Shown here piece by piece: positions 35,279 through 45,838 of a DNA stretch of 64,000 bases. Both the position numbers and the translations under genes were made by a program. The number at the start of each line of letters is the position of its first letter. Position 1 is the first letter of the stretch. The notes under the pieces are model-generated. The model had not been told where the DNA came from and ran no database searches. It was given only the letters and a program-made list of their open reading frames with translations. Origin of the DNA: Morchella semilibera (lineage: Eukaryota > Ascomycota > Pezizomycetes > Pezizales > Morchellaceae); assembly GCA_009192285.1 (NCBI GenBank), contig WBVU01000003.1, positions 1,147,973 to 1,211,972 on the forward strand. Direction: 5' to 3'.

Positions 35279-35612
35279 TTCCTTTACCCACACTGTTTTG
35301 GATTCTACTAGATCATAGGTTCTACCGCTAATATATTCAAAAGGTAACAGTGTTTCATCTAGATTGCAAATGTTGCTTAAAAGATAGCAATTTGTTGCTC
35401 GGTTGAGAATAGTTGTCATCTAGTGACTGCAAGGAAGAGGCTGTGAATTCCAGCGATTGAATTGTAACCGGTCGGTAACTAATTTGCTGTGATCATCCGG
35501 GACTTTTTGTGCTTTTTTAGTAATACGATACAGTGAAATCCGGACACAGCGAAGAAAGGCCTCAAACCAACCATTGGACAACCGAAAGATAGAGGGTTGA
35601 TTGGTAGAAAGG

Positions 35613-36335
35613 TTTGACAGAGTAACCTGACGCAAAGTAGAAGATGACAATGATGACGCAGAAGGATTCGAAGAGCACAGCCTCCGTGACAAGGAGACTG
35701 ACGAAGACAAGAACAATGCCAGACAGGCATAAGCACAAGCACCGGCGAAGGCAAAGGCAAGAGCAAGGGCACCGGGACGCAAAGCAGCATAAACAAGCTT
35801 TACCATTTGTGACTGGAGTCTCTTGAGTCTCCTGAAACCCCTGTAATCCCCTGTGACTTGTAAAATCTTGCTGATGAGAGAGAATGAGGACCGGATAGAC
35901 CTCAACGAGAATGATAAGAGGTACTATAGCTTTCATCTTGTAAAGGACAGAATCTTTAGGTACGAGGAGCTATGGCTTGAGAATAGGAATAGATTCCTAT
36001 ATACCAAGATAACATGAAAATGAGACAGAGAGAAAAAAAAGAAAGAACTAAGGAAAACATCTATCACCCCTATTTAACACTTCTCCCCCACCAGTCTGAA
36101 ATGATTCGCACATTCACTCATAGAACCTAATAGAAATCCATCGCTACTACACCTCATATTCTTCCCCACTATCTCCATTATTCCCATTACAAATCCATCA
36201 CGTCATCGGACCTCCTAGAACCCTATGACAACACCCCCCTCTCAGCACACCCCCTCCTCGCTTAACTCTTCCTCATTAGTTACATCAGCGCTTCGACTAC
36301 CAAATCCTCGGGACTAATACCAAGATGCTGGGGCA
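35613..36335 (-). mobile_element. solo LTR, family A (copy A5) in the pogo relic, containing E5
   Basis: Runs TTTGACAG to GGGGCA with near-identical 5-bp flanks AAAGG and AAAGA. Subtracting E5 (89 bp) and a 2-bp AG duplication leaves 632 bp, the length of A2 and A3. Fossil. Confidence 0.82.
35788..35876 (+). mobile_element. E element copy E5 (89 bp variant)
   Basis: Starts CATAAACAAGC, keeps TGTGACTGGAGTCTC and ends AATCTTGCTGATG. The GTCTCC-rich middle is shortened. Flanked by AG on both sides within A5. Confidence 0.65.
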
Positions 36336-36792
36336 AAAGATTTGGATATAGTTCCTGATATATAGCATTTGCATATAATCTAAACCAACCTCTCCATATA
36401 GATGGACCCTGTTCTCCTCTTTCCAAAAACTACTGGTATAGACGTGTATCTAATTCTGGCCACTTGCAAATAACTGCAACATTCGGGCCCCTCACAGTAC
36501 TACTCAACCCAAATCTCCCAATGTCATATTCCTTCCTCACCCATTCGCTAATAGTTCTTTGAGGGACTCCAAATATATTACTTGCTTCTTGCTGGGTTGT
36601 TGCTCGAAAAGAACACTGTTTTCTTGTATTTGGAGTGATGGGTACTCAATGATGGTACAGGAAAACTAAAACCCGAATTTTCTGCTGTTGACTGCAGGAT
36701 CGCTCTGGCCGTCTGATAGGTCTGATGTCAGCATCTAGAACTCGATCTTGAATGGATTTTGGTTGAGGTCTATGTCGCCTGGCAAGGCCCGG

Positions 36793-37427
36793 TGTCCAGG
36801 CGTCTTGGTATTGGTCCCGAGGGTTTGGTAGTCAAAGCGCTGTTATGATTGTTAGGGTATTGTTAAGTGAGGAAGGGGTGAGTTAAGGAGGAGGGTGTTA
36901 TCATTGGATTCTAGGAGGTTTGATGGCGTGATGGATTTGTAATGCAAATAGTAGAAGATAGTGGGTAGGAATACGAGTTGTGGTAGCGATGGGTTTCTAC
37001 GGGTTTCTATGAGGTGATGTAGGGGTCATAGCGGACTGGTGAAGGAGGAGTGTTAAATAGCGGGAATAGATGTTTTCCTTAGTTCTTTCTTTCTTTTCTC
37101 TCTGTCTCGTCTTCCTGTTATCTCGGTACGTAGGAATCTACTCCTATTTCTGAACCATAGCTTCTCGTACCGAAGATTCTGTCCTCCTGGAAGAGGAAAC
37201 TCATAGTACCTGTCATTGTTTCCGTTGAGGTCTATCCGGTCCTCACTCTCCCTTCCCCGTTCTCTTGTGCCTTTGCCCTTGCCTTTGCCTTCGCCGGTGC
37301 CTATGCTTGTGTCTGCCTGGTGTTGTCCTTATCTTTGTCGGTCTCCTCGTTGCCCCCGGCTGTGCTCCTTGGGTACTTCTGCGTCATCATTGTCATCTTC
37401 TTCTTTGCGTCGGGTTACTCTGTCACA
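36793..37427 (+). mobile_element. solo LTR, family A (copy A6) in the pogo relic
   Basis: 635 bp, TGTCCAGG to CTGTCACA, flanked by CCCGG and CTCGG. TATA-like GTTAAATAGCGGG near 37053. Inserted near the N terminus of the pogo transposase, whose frame resumes across it. Confidence 0.88.
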
Positions 37428-37578
37428 CTCGGGATACTTCCTGCAGGATCTTGAATTGCTGAACTCGAAGCCATATTGAACCGCAAAGTATATAACTCCT
37501 TCCTAGTTATCTTCAAGCCCGGGCCAGCTACCCAATAATATATAGTCTCTACTCCATAAGCAGAGTAATTGCTTTTGC

Positions 37579-37755
37579 AAGCAGGATCCTCAAGTCAATA
37601 GTTGGAGTGCAGTCATCACTTCAGAAAGTGGGATCCTCAAATTTACAATCATCCCCCTACAAGCAGGATCCTCAAGTCAATAGTTCATGAAGGACATCAG
37701 TTGAAGCGCAGTCACCTCCTTAGAAAGCAGGCCCTCAAATCAACAGTTGGAGTGC
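37579..37755. repeat. subterminal-type direct repeats near the pogo 5' end
   Basis: The 25-bp unit containing GCAGGATCCTCAAGTCAATA occurs at 37579-37603 and 37661-37685, with a degenerate third copy (AAAGCAGGCCCTCAAATCAA) at 37724 onward. They lie 100 to 280 bp upstream of the pogo relic's ATG. They may be subterminal repeats of that transposon, though no terminal inverted repeat was fixed. Confidence 0.55.
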
Positions 37756-39582
37756 GGGATCCTTAAACTTCATCAAGTCAGTCAAGCGAGACCTCAGGAT
37801 TTCAGCAGTACGTACCTTTTCTTTTCTTCTAAATCCCTGTCATATATCAGGCCTGTTGTCTCAGGGCCCCATTTGGCGACGTCTTCAGTAGTATTGATAG
37901 TGAATTTATCGAGTATCGATGGTATTAAGGGGTAATCAAGGTGATATATCAGGAAAAAATAGGTTTCGCTAAAACGCACTCTGTCTTACAAGACGCAGAT
38001 ATCAAGAAGCCCCCATCTAGGTACATATGGGTGCGTCTTGCACTTCCAAAAGATGACACATCATATTTGACTCGTTTAAACACTCCAGGATATGACAGAT
38101 CATATTTGACTCATCTAAGCACGTACAGAAGTTACGTATTGTCTTTAGCATGACTAAGCTCGTCTAATATCGTCTTTTGATGTCCAAGATATGACATATC
38201 AGCACAAAGGCTATATGCTGGATAATACTAAACCCGATCAGAACTAGCTCGGTCCTAACTCGTAATATTCACATTATTTTTGATGTAGTTTCCAGGTCTT
38301 AAACACCCCCGCTGCTACCTCAACCTCAATCTCCATCTTCATCTCCACCACCACCTTCACCTCTATACCTATCTCTAGATCGAGTATTTCTTTACGCAAT
38401 ATTCTGAAACCTATTCTAATGTCTATATAGAGTTCTACGTCCAAATCCACACCCAGATCAACGCCCAAAACCTCGCCTAAAATACCTCAAATCAGCGTCA
38501 TAGACACGCCCGAAATTACGACTTCTGCTGGTGGGGGCGTGAGTGCCCAGACAGTCACTCAGGTATGGGGATAGAATCATATGGAATTATATAGAATTAC
38601 ATAGAATGAACTAAACGATATAATGTTAATAGGGTGTCTGGTCGCCAGCGCGACGCTGACCTCCAGCGAAAATTAGGGTCAAGTTTCTGCTATGACCACT
38701 AGCCTGACAAAAGGTACAATACGAGGATTTTTGGGCACTAAAAATGAAAAGTGCGTATTAGGGGACCCCAATCATATTGCGGCATCTGGACGCAGGGATG
38801 CAGGTAAGCAATTGATTTTTGACGTCTTTGGCATCTTATGCCAATTGTGGCGCCTGGGCGCTACAAGATAGAGCCCTATTTTTCCAGATTCAACTACAAC
38901 GAAGAGACTAGTTTTTGAAAATAATAAACAATTAGTTAAGAAATCATTAAAAGGGCTTCGGGTTCTATCTTTTCCTCAACAACTTTATCAATATATCAGT
39001 TTTCAGATCAATTTCCACACTATTCCAAAATATCACTATTTTTATCCCTGAATCTTTTCGGTTGTACAGGGTCAAATCCCATCTTTTGAGGATGGGAATA
39101 GGCTTTCATCAGCATGGCTCAGCGATTGCATCAGCTAGGAACAAAGGGGGGTAAGGAGAAAGATATTGAGAGAAGTATTATCACAATTAGGTACTAATAC
39201 TTCTGAATTCATAGGGACTACACATTGTTCTACTTACCTATCCCTTTAAATCATACTCTCTTAGAGGAGGACAGAGGTATTAGCGAATTTCTGTTCTAGC
39301 AGTTCTTCTTAAGCATATTGTAGGGCTTAGGACAATAGGTTTAGCATGAAGGAAGTAGTTAAGAAAAGCACAAAGAGGAAATGGGCAAGTGAGAATAAGT
39401 AAGAACAATGAAATGTATGGATTAATACTAGAAAAACTTTTCAACCGAAGAAGAAAGATATTAATGATAAAGTCGTAACAAAAATACTTGCAAATAAATA
39501 CACATATATTACACAACTGGTGAATGCTTAACTAAAAAAGGTAACAGGAATGATATAATCACAACACGGCCCCTATACTAGG
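37756..39582. other. repeat-region filler, no gene recognised
   Basis: Contains an imperfect direct repeat (GATCATATTTGACTCATCTA at about 38097 and a near copy at about 38059). A minus-strand frame (38274-38468) made of Val, Glu and Ile codons looks like translated simple sequence (TCxACC repeats). Otherwise nothing recognised. Confidence 0.45.
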
Positions 39583-39882
39583 ATGACGCCTATTAGCATT
39601 CAATCTAACAACGAAGAGTCGAAAAGCTCAGCTAGCACCAAAGGAGCCGACGGAGTAACAAGATGGGCCAAGGCCATAAGGAATGCGGTTTATATACCGA
39701 AAGAAAGATTCAAACAGCTAGAGGGGAAAAAGAAGACAGAGTGGAGAATCATAGAGAAAAGAACGGCAGAAACGCACGAGAAACAGATACGGGATACAGT
39801 AGAGAGAATGCCACAACAGCCATTATCAATGCCGCAATATCACCAACAATCTTGCCTCTTACCCATATTCAAGTTGCTTTAA
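39583..39882 (+). CDS. unrecognised ORF beside LTR A7 (99 aa)
   Basis: True ATG, Lys/Glu/Arg-rich product (TRWAKAIRNAVYIPKERFKQ near residues 25-44). Overlapping frames downstream to about 40050 also look protein-like, so this may be a small spliced gene or the decayed end of a transposable element just before the A7 LTR fragment. No family recognised. Confidence 0.22.
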   Translation: MTPISIQSNNEESKSSASTKGADGVTRWAKAIRNAVYIPKERFKQLEGKKKTEWRIIEKRTAETHEKQIRDTVERMPQQPLSMPQYHQQSCLLPIFKLL

Positions 39883-40045
39883 ACAAGAGCAGACATGTCT
39901 CTGGTAAGGCCACTAATTATGTCTGTATTAGCAAATTTCAGACCGGACGAAGGGGGTATCTGGACAGTGCAAGGACAGAAAAAGCAAAGCAAAATGGCAG
40001 AGAGAGTTAGTAAAGCCAAAGAGGCTGTAGAGAAGATGAAAAAAG

Positions 40046-40403
40046 GGAAAGTTTTCCTTAGTTCTTTTTTTTTTCCTCTGTGTTGTATTCTTGTTATCTC
40101 AACATATAGGAATATATTCCTATTTTCAAGCCATAGCTTTCTTGACCTTAAACTATGCCTTCAGTAATGAGGAAATCTATAGCATCTCTTATCTTTCTTG
40201 TTGAGGTCCATCCAGTCCTCACTCTCTCTGCTTCGTACCTCTTTTGCCTCTGCCCTTGTCTTTGCCCTCGCTAATGCCTATGCCTATGCTACCCAATGTT
40301 CTCCTTGTCCTCGTCAGTGTTTTCGTTGTGCTGGCTGTACTCCTCGAGTTCTTTTGCATCATCATTGTTATCTGTTACCTTATGTCTCAGCTACTCCGTC
40401 ACA
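40046..40403 (+). mobile_element. family A LTR fragment (A7)
   Basis: Matches the downstream 360 bp of family A LTRs, from the TTTTCCTTAGTTC region to the terminal CCGTCACA. The upstream part, with the TATA region, is missing. Fossil. Confidence 0.65.
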
Positions 40404-40440
40404 GGATTCCATGAAGTGAATCATATCTCACTAGGGAAAA

Positions 40441-40688
40441 GTGATATTAAATTGCGAGTGTAGATGTTTTCTTTTTTTTTGTTTCTTTTCTCTTCCTCTC
40501 GTCTTCCTGTCATCAAAGTACATAGAGGTATACTTCTATTCATAGCCATAATACTTCACTTTCAAACTTGACTTCACAAAAAGTGATTCTATAGTTGCTT
40601 CTTATCCTTACTCCAAGTCTTTATCTAGTCTTATCTTTCTCTACTCTGTCTTCGTCTTCACTTTTGTCTTTGTCTTTGCCTTTACCCC
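40441..40688 (+). mobile_element. degenerate family A LTR fragment (A8)
   Basis: Similar in order to the middle of family A (ATTAAATTGCGAGTGTAGATG, then the TCTTCCTGT block, then GTCTTTGCCTTTACC). More diverged than the other copies, and it stops where D2 begins. Confidence 0.45.
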
Positions 40689-40893
40689 TGCATCACGGTG
40701 TATAGTGTACTTAGTAATATTGCGAGAGTGGCAGGATTTTCTATAGTGTTCTATGGGTTTCTGTTATAGAGTTTCCATGAGTCAATCGTAAGTATGTATT
40801 TCTAATAGAGTGTCTCGTTTAGGATTCTACTGGCTTCTATGGGTTGAGTCGGCGGGGGGTGCTGGGAGTATATATAAGGAGCTCTGTTCCTCA

Positions 40894-41030
40894 CATCAGT
40901 AAACTCAACTTATGACTGGAGTCTCCCAGCAGTCTCCCGGGTCTCCTGAGAGTCTCCTGAGACTCCTGGATATTTTTTGAGTCTCATGAAACTCAGGAGA
41001 CATCAAGAGACATATCAAGTCTTGCTGATG
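40894..41030 (+). mobile_element. E element copy E6 (137 bp)
   Basis: Exactly 137 bp from CATCAGTAAACTC to AGTCTTGCTGATG, inserted about 20 bp downstream of the D2 TATA element. Confidence 0.85.
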
Positions 41031-41224
41031 AGTCGCTTGTAGAATTTTTCTTTCTTTCCTTTCTTCTTCATGCAACTTTATTGTCCCCTTTAGTCAATAC
41101 AAACTTTAGGACCCTTAGTTATCGCCAAGACATCTCCTCCGCCCTGTATGGGATAGAAGAATGACTATAGTTCCTGCTTTGCTATAGTCTCCGTGCTGTG
41201 CCCACCTTGTCCTTAGTCGTTAGA

Positions 41225-41625
41225 TTTCATGAATACGCTAGATTCAGAGGTCTGGAATGACTGGCAGCGTTGGAATTACTGGAAGCTAAGAGGCGGAGAT
41301 GAGTCAGAATAGGTTCTATGAATTTCTGTTATGCAAAAGTGTGAGTAATGTTTGGGTTACGCGAGAGTATGAGACAGGCTTGGCTCTGGAATGCTGGGTA
41401 TATAAGGGAGGCAACGATGCCTACTCCTGTACTTTCTTTCTTTCCTTTTCTCTTCACGCAATGTTTTCTGTATCTATATACCAATCTATTATAGTCTCTG
41501 TTATACACTAGTGACTATCACTGCCTTCTTTATTCTCTATCATATACCTCACCCTCTTACAGGTACCGCTGTTACTATTACGCACCCTGCGGAAAGAAGC
41601 TACACTCCTCACACCCCCCTTGAGA
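41225..41625 (+). mobile_element. solo LTR, family C (copy C3) inside D2
   Basis: 401 bp, TTTCATGAATACG to CCCCTTGAGA, with perfect 5-bp duplications TTAGA (41220-41224 and 41626-41630). TATA at GGGTATATAAGGGAGG near 41398. Defines the family C ends, which form a short imperfect inverted repeat (TTTCATG against TCTCAAG) rather than TG and CA. Confidence 0.9.
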
Positions 41626-41865
41626 TTAGAACTGTATTTTCCTGCTTTGCCTCACCTTGCCTCGTCTTGATTCACTGTGGTGTTATACCTTGGCAAGTTC
41701 TGTCACGGTACTCGTCCTCGCTCCACTCCGTGATACTTTGTCTTTGTCTGCGCCACTGCCTTACACTTCGATTAGCTCTAGCTATACTCCTCTATCTCAT
41801 TTGAATTATCATCTTTATCTGTCCTTCAGGTAGTCCTAGCTACTCAGTCACAGTCCCTTGAAAAT

Positions 41866-41921
41866 GAATCATTTGATTCATTTCTCAATACTGCCTCAGT
41901 AGGAAACGAATCAAGTGATTC
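41866..41921. repeat. pair of 14-bp palindromes GAATCA-N2-TGATTC
   Basis: GAATCATTTGATTC at 41866-41879 and GAATCAAGTGATTC at 41908-41921, each extended by ATTT on the right. They lie just past the D2 LTR. They could be binding sites or ends of a very small element. Confidence 0.5.
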
Positions 41922-42150
41922 ATTTCCAGAGCTGATATTGATCCCTATTTGATTACCCGACCATACTTCTTCATAACCCATCACTCTATTTCCACACCCA
42001 TTGCAACATTCTTAAGACAGCATTCCAACTATCCTATAACAAGAATCGGACAGGAAAATAAAAAAGGTCACTATAGGCATCACCTGGATTAGTACGATAA
42101 CACATACATTTGTCCCCCCCAATCCCGCTCCAACTACCCTTGCTCCATAT

Positions 42151-42997
42151 CTACATCGGTCTCTTCGGCCCCATATTGTCACCAGCTTCTTGTTTTTCTC
42201 CTCCTTGAGGGTTATTCTGCTCTACCTCACACCTCTCCTCCCCCTTCCTTTTTTCGGCCATTCTCTTTTTCTTATCTCCGAGATTCATTTTCTGAGCAAA
42301 CACGTCGCACAGGTGTCTTGGGCTTTTTCCTACCCCTCCCCGGGTAGTTGTGTTGTGGCTCTTGGAGGGTCCTTTCTTTTTGACGATACTATTAGCGGCC
42401 TGTGTGTTTTGTGCCGCCTGGCGTATATTCCCACGGTCCCGGTGATCGCCGGAGCGCTCCCCCGCCCCCCAGATGCGGACCCGGGTTCCTTGGTGGCGCG
42501 CAGCTGCGGCCTGGACGGCGAGTTCAAGTTCCTCGTCCGATCGGGGACCGCTCTCCATAACGCTATGGATTCTCTGTAAGTCTGGCAACTATTAGTGGGC
42601 CTACTTGAAGGTTTAACATCTATGAGGTGACAAAGAACGTAGGGGGGGAGTTACCACGGGCGGTAAAGCCCCAGTACTCGGGAGAGGGCTCGCGGCCAGG
42701 GGCAGGCGTGAGGGGCTCAGCTGCATGGGCTTGGGCGGACACTGCTAGTGTCTCATCCTCTACAATCTCGATTTGAACCGCAGGGGGATGGGGGACCCTT
42801 GTGTTCCCACGTCCATTGACACCTGGAGTTTCGAATGCTCTGGGGAGGGAAGAGGGCCCGTACCACGGTAAATCGGGCTCTGGGGATGTACTCCGGCGGC
42901 CGTCGTCGTCCGCAACCCGCTCGAGTTCAGGACCTAGATCGGGAGGCCAAGTCAGGATTGTGGACTCTCTGTCCTGTTGGTTCATAGTGATTTCCAT
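42151..42997 (-). CDS. unrecognised two-exon protein (257 aa)
   Basis: Exons 42997-42655 and 42581-42151. The 73-nt intron has donor GTAACT, branch CACTAATAG and acceptor CCAG, phase 1, and joins TAR to DLQRIHSVM. Lengths sum to 258 codons with one stop. A TATA region (TTATATAAA, 43062-43070) lies about 65 bases upstream of the ATG. The N-terminal half is acidic and Pro-rich (TWPPDLGPELERVADDDGRR). The middle has a helical segment (SDEELELAVQAAAARHQ). The C terminus is Lys/Arg/Gln-rich and disordered-looking. Function unknown. It is the first host-type gene after the transposon cluster. Confidence 0.65.
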
Positions 42998-45313
42998 AGG
43001 AGGCGTGAGCTTTGTATGTGATGTTTAGATGTTTCTGAAGGGTTTTCATAGCATATAAAGTTTATATAAAATTGAATTAAGAAGTGGGGACTTTCACCCT
43101 TATATACCTGCGTAGGGGGAGACAGGTAATTGGTTACGAGCCAAGCTTGAGCGTTAGGAGCGGTGGACCGGTGTAAAGGTAAACGTGGTTGGTAGTTGAT
43201 ACATGGACGTATGTTGGTGCCCAGTTAACCAGAGTCGAGACCTCTCACTAACAAATACCCCAAGAGTCTTCTCCCGTGCCCAAATAACACCAAATATACT
43301 CTCTTCTTATGCCAGATGGTCAAATGATAGATGATCAGAGGTGGTCAAGACCTTCTTAGCGTCTGTCACGCGTTGAAGCTGGTTTTTGTTAAACATCTTC
43401 GGCTATTGGTGGTTGTAAGAAACCTTACCGCTCATACATACAAGTAGTTGCCAGCTAGGAATATGTAGTTGTCAGCTAGGGATAAGTGAGGCCTTTCGAC
43501 ATCGTAACAAGATCCCTCTAGAACTCCAGCATAAACACTGCCCCGCGAAAGAAGGCTGGGAGAAGACAAGGTACCTGGCTAAATGGCAGATTTTATGCTT
43601 GATACACAGATGATCCATGTCCAGAGGATTTATTCATTAGCCAGCGGCATGAAAGGAAAATATGAAAACTAAAAACAATAGAAACGTACAGGAAATACAA
43701 ACTAAATGTCTTATTACCCAAACACGCTAGTGCTTACACGTATTCCTTTACACTGCCAGTGTCCCTGTCCGCCCACCCGTCAGCCCCCCGCCACCCCCCC
43801 CCCCCCCCCCCGGGGGCGCCCCAAACCAACTCCTTCACCTATACGCTATTAGTCTCAAGTAAAGCGTGCTTTCTTTCAGCTGTGTAGTCAATGTAGATCG
43901 GAACCCCCAACAGTACCATTACTAAGGGTGCTATAATTATCTGCCGAACAGAGGATAATAGCCCCGTTGAACTCCGAATATAAGGGGATGTTGACCAATA
44001 AGCATGATTGGTGGGGAGGCTGGAGCGATACCAGGGCACGCAGGTTAATGTTATGTAATAGGAACCCCCGGCATAACGATACTGAAGACAGCGAGTTGTA
44101 AAATCCGCGATTATCAACAACTCCCGGAAGTAGGCCGATAGGTTGGGGCGTCACTGCAAGCTTGCGATCCAACGGTGGGCTGACTAATAACGTTTATGTG
44201 TGGTGGTTGCCCGCGTCGTGCGGGCTTACCTCATAACGATTACAGGATTACATGACGTAGTAACCCCACTCGGGGGGACTCCCGCCACGCTGTCCTATTA
44301 CCCCTCTCTGTGAATGAGACTCCTTCACCTCCGCCCACCCTTTCGGTATTCATGAACTTTTGAGTCAACTATTTTTCGGGATCCCATCAGATACCCATAC
44401 ATTTCCATCATTTTTACGCGATCCCGGTGATAGTCTACCTATCCCGAGAGCTCAAGTTGCGGCCTGACTATGTTTGGATTTCTCTGTAATGACATATCCG
44501 CGTTTGATGGCCTCCGTGAAACCACCGCCCGCCCCACCCCCGTCCTATATCCTCATTTGCTACCATTGCTAGCATTATACCAATACAGATGCCATACGAG
44601 TTCCTCCATCAGACGTGCCATTACCGATACTACTAGCGTCGCAATCGTGAAATACAATGTCTGTGTTTCGTCCACCGGCAGAATACCTCTCGTTCATGCG
44701 CTCTGTGGTATAGCTACAGAAACCTAACTCGGTAGTGCGAAAATACTCTTGGCTGACCATCGAACGAAAATTCACTTTACCCTTTCCCATCTAGAAGCAC
44801 AACTATATTCATTAGGATGTGTCAAGGATTAGTCATGCTGCTTGGCGCAGTACTTGCCGAGTGATTTGCTATGACCGGCTATCCTCACTGATTGATTGAT
44901 AATTCATACATGCATGATTACTGGTTGTCTTTAAGGTATGTCATTTTGTGCGCAGCTGGGCCTACCTTTCCTTCCTCCGGTAACTGCTTGCCCTACTGCT
45001 CTCCTTTTTAATCTTCCTTCCGCCCAAACAAGGTGTTAGGGATATCCGTTTCCCCGGCTGAACATTCCCATACAACAAGCGGATTGACCCTCCCCCAGGA
45101 ATCGCAATTGGCCACAAGTAAAAGGTTGGGGGCTGTTTCCCAACAAAAGAATTAAGCCCCCCACCGGGACTACGCTTCAAAATGTTATTTAGAAGTATCT
45201 ACTTTGCTTGCCAAATTTTTATCTAGTATACAGCCATTACCTACCCTCGCCCTATTGACAAAATTTGGCAAGTACACCTATCGAGATCCGCAGCTGTCGT
45301 GTCCGCTACGGAT
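42998..45313. other. intergenic, no supportable gene
   Basis: Contains a 21-bp imperfect tandem pair (GTAGTTGCCAGCTAGG and GTAGTTGTCAGCTAGG, 43444-43485) and a 17-base C run (43795-43811). Short frames near 43.9 and 44.5 kb lack support. Confidence 0.5.
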
Positions 45314-45437
45314 TACATACATAGTTGTGGGGTAGATACAACTGTATGTACTTGGGGTGAAATTAAGTATTGTCCCAACCGCGCTGGCAACCATGCTATC
45401 GCGAGAGACAATACTTAATTTTACCGCAAGTACATGT
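45314..45437. repeat. two overlapping hairpins, cruciform-type
   Basis: Hairpin 1 (45314-45350) pairs TACATACATAGTTGT with ACAACTGTATGTA. Hairpin 2 pairs 45346-45374 (ATGTACTTGG onward, ending AAGTATTGTC) with 45407-45435, about 26 of 28 positions. The strand at 45343-45350 is shared, so the two folds exclude each other. No coding capacity. Confidence 0.6.
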
Positions 45438-45550
45438 GCCTATGGCCCTGGTGGTTTGAACTCGAGAGGCGTCGCTTAGAGTCCTGAGCTCTATCCTGAG
45501 ACGGTAAGTCTAAATTAGAATGTAAAACTAACCGTACCTGGTATTTGTTC

Positions 45551-45781
45551 TGTGTTGAGCACCGCTCATGTTTATCCTAGCATTGAGGCTGTGGCCGTCT
45601 CCAGCCTGTAGTAAGTTAGACCGAATGCACCAGTGCCGAGCAACTTATGTGTTCTCCAGGGGTCCACTCCAGATTACCGATAAAATGCTGCCTTTCCTCT
45701 GTATATTAGATAAGGTGCTCGGCACTGGTGCATCCGATCTATAACTAAGTGCTAGAATAAGCATTTAGTGCGTTCAACACA
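45551..45781. mobile_element. inverted-repeat (MITE-like) element, 231 bp
   Basis: Ends TGTGTTGA and TCAACACA. The two arms are about 70 percent alike over some 90 bp, with a nearly perfect inner block: ATGCACCAGTGCCGAGCA at 45625-45642 against its reverse complement at 45716-45733. The loop of about 70 bp is unpaired. No coding capacity, no clear target duplication. Confidence 0.65.
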
Positions 45782-45838
45782 GCACAGATTCATAGATACA
45801 TTTAGTTTATATTTTAATTTTGCCTGATTGTCTATGGG

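Larger units (their letters stand above)
33240..37474 (-). pseudogene. decayed pogo-superfamily (DDE) transposase, split by nested insertions
   Basis: Minus-strand relic in five blocks: 37474-37428, 36792-36336, 35612-35279, 35002-34947 and 33961 down to about 33240. The gaps are solo LTRs A6 and A5, the E pair, and C2 (with B2 inside). The ATG is at 37474 (MASSSAIQDPAGSIP). The second block has a psq/CENP-B-type helix-turn-helix (TISEWVRKEYDIGRFG) and a WPELDTRLY segment. The third to fifth carry the DDE catalytic core of the pogo/Tigger/jerky group: NLDETLLPFEYISGRTYDL with the first Asp, then RVPPIIIFHGKG, and SLDISINKPIKE near the third catalytic position. The frame crosses A6 as PG and C2 as FADG when one target copy is removed, which confirms both junctions. 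Several in-frame stops (after YHH, LYQ and NR) and frameshifts in the last block make it non-functional. Confidence 0.82.
40689..41852 (+). mobile_element. family D LTR (D2) containing E6 and C3
   Basis: Rightward LTR of about 620 bp net, from TGCATCACGG to CTCAGTCACA. TATA at GAGTATATATAAGG near 40867. E6 lies just downstream of the TATA box and C3 in the middle. Block order matches D1. No clean target duplication found. Confidence 0.62.

Noticed and set aside
26810-37462. Open frames rich in Leu, Ser, Cys and Pro on both strands of the LTRs
   Set aside because: They recur at the same place in each LTR copy, mostly start at non-ATG codons and follow pyrimidine-rich LTR sequence, so they are composition shadows.
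38274-38468. Val/Glu/Ile-repeat frame on the minus strand
   Set aside because: Translation of a simple CTC/ATC-rich tract; no support as a gene.
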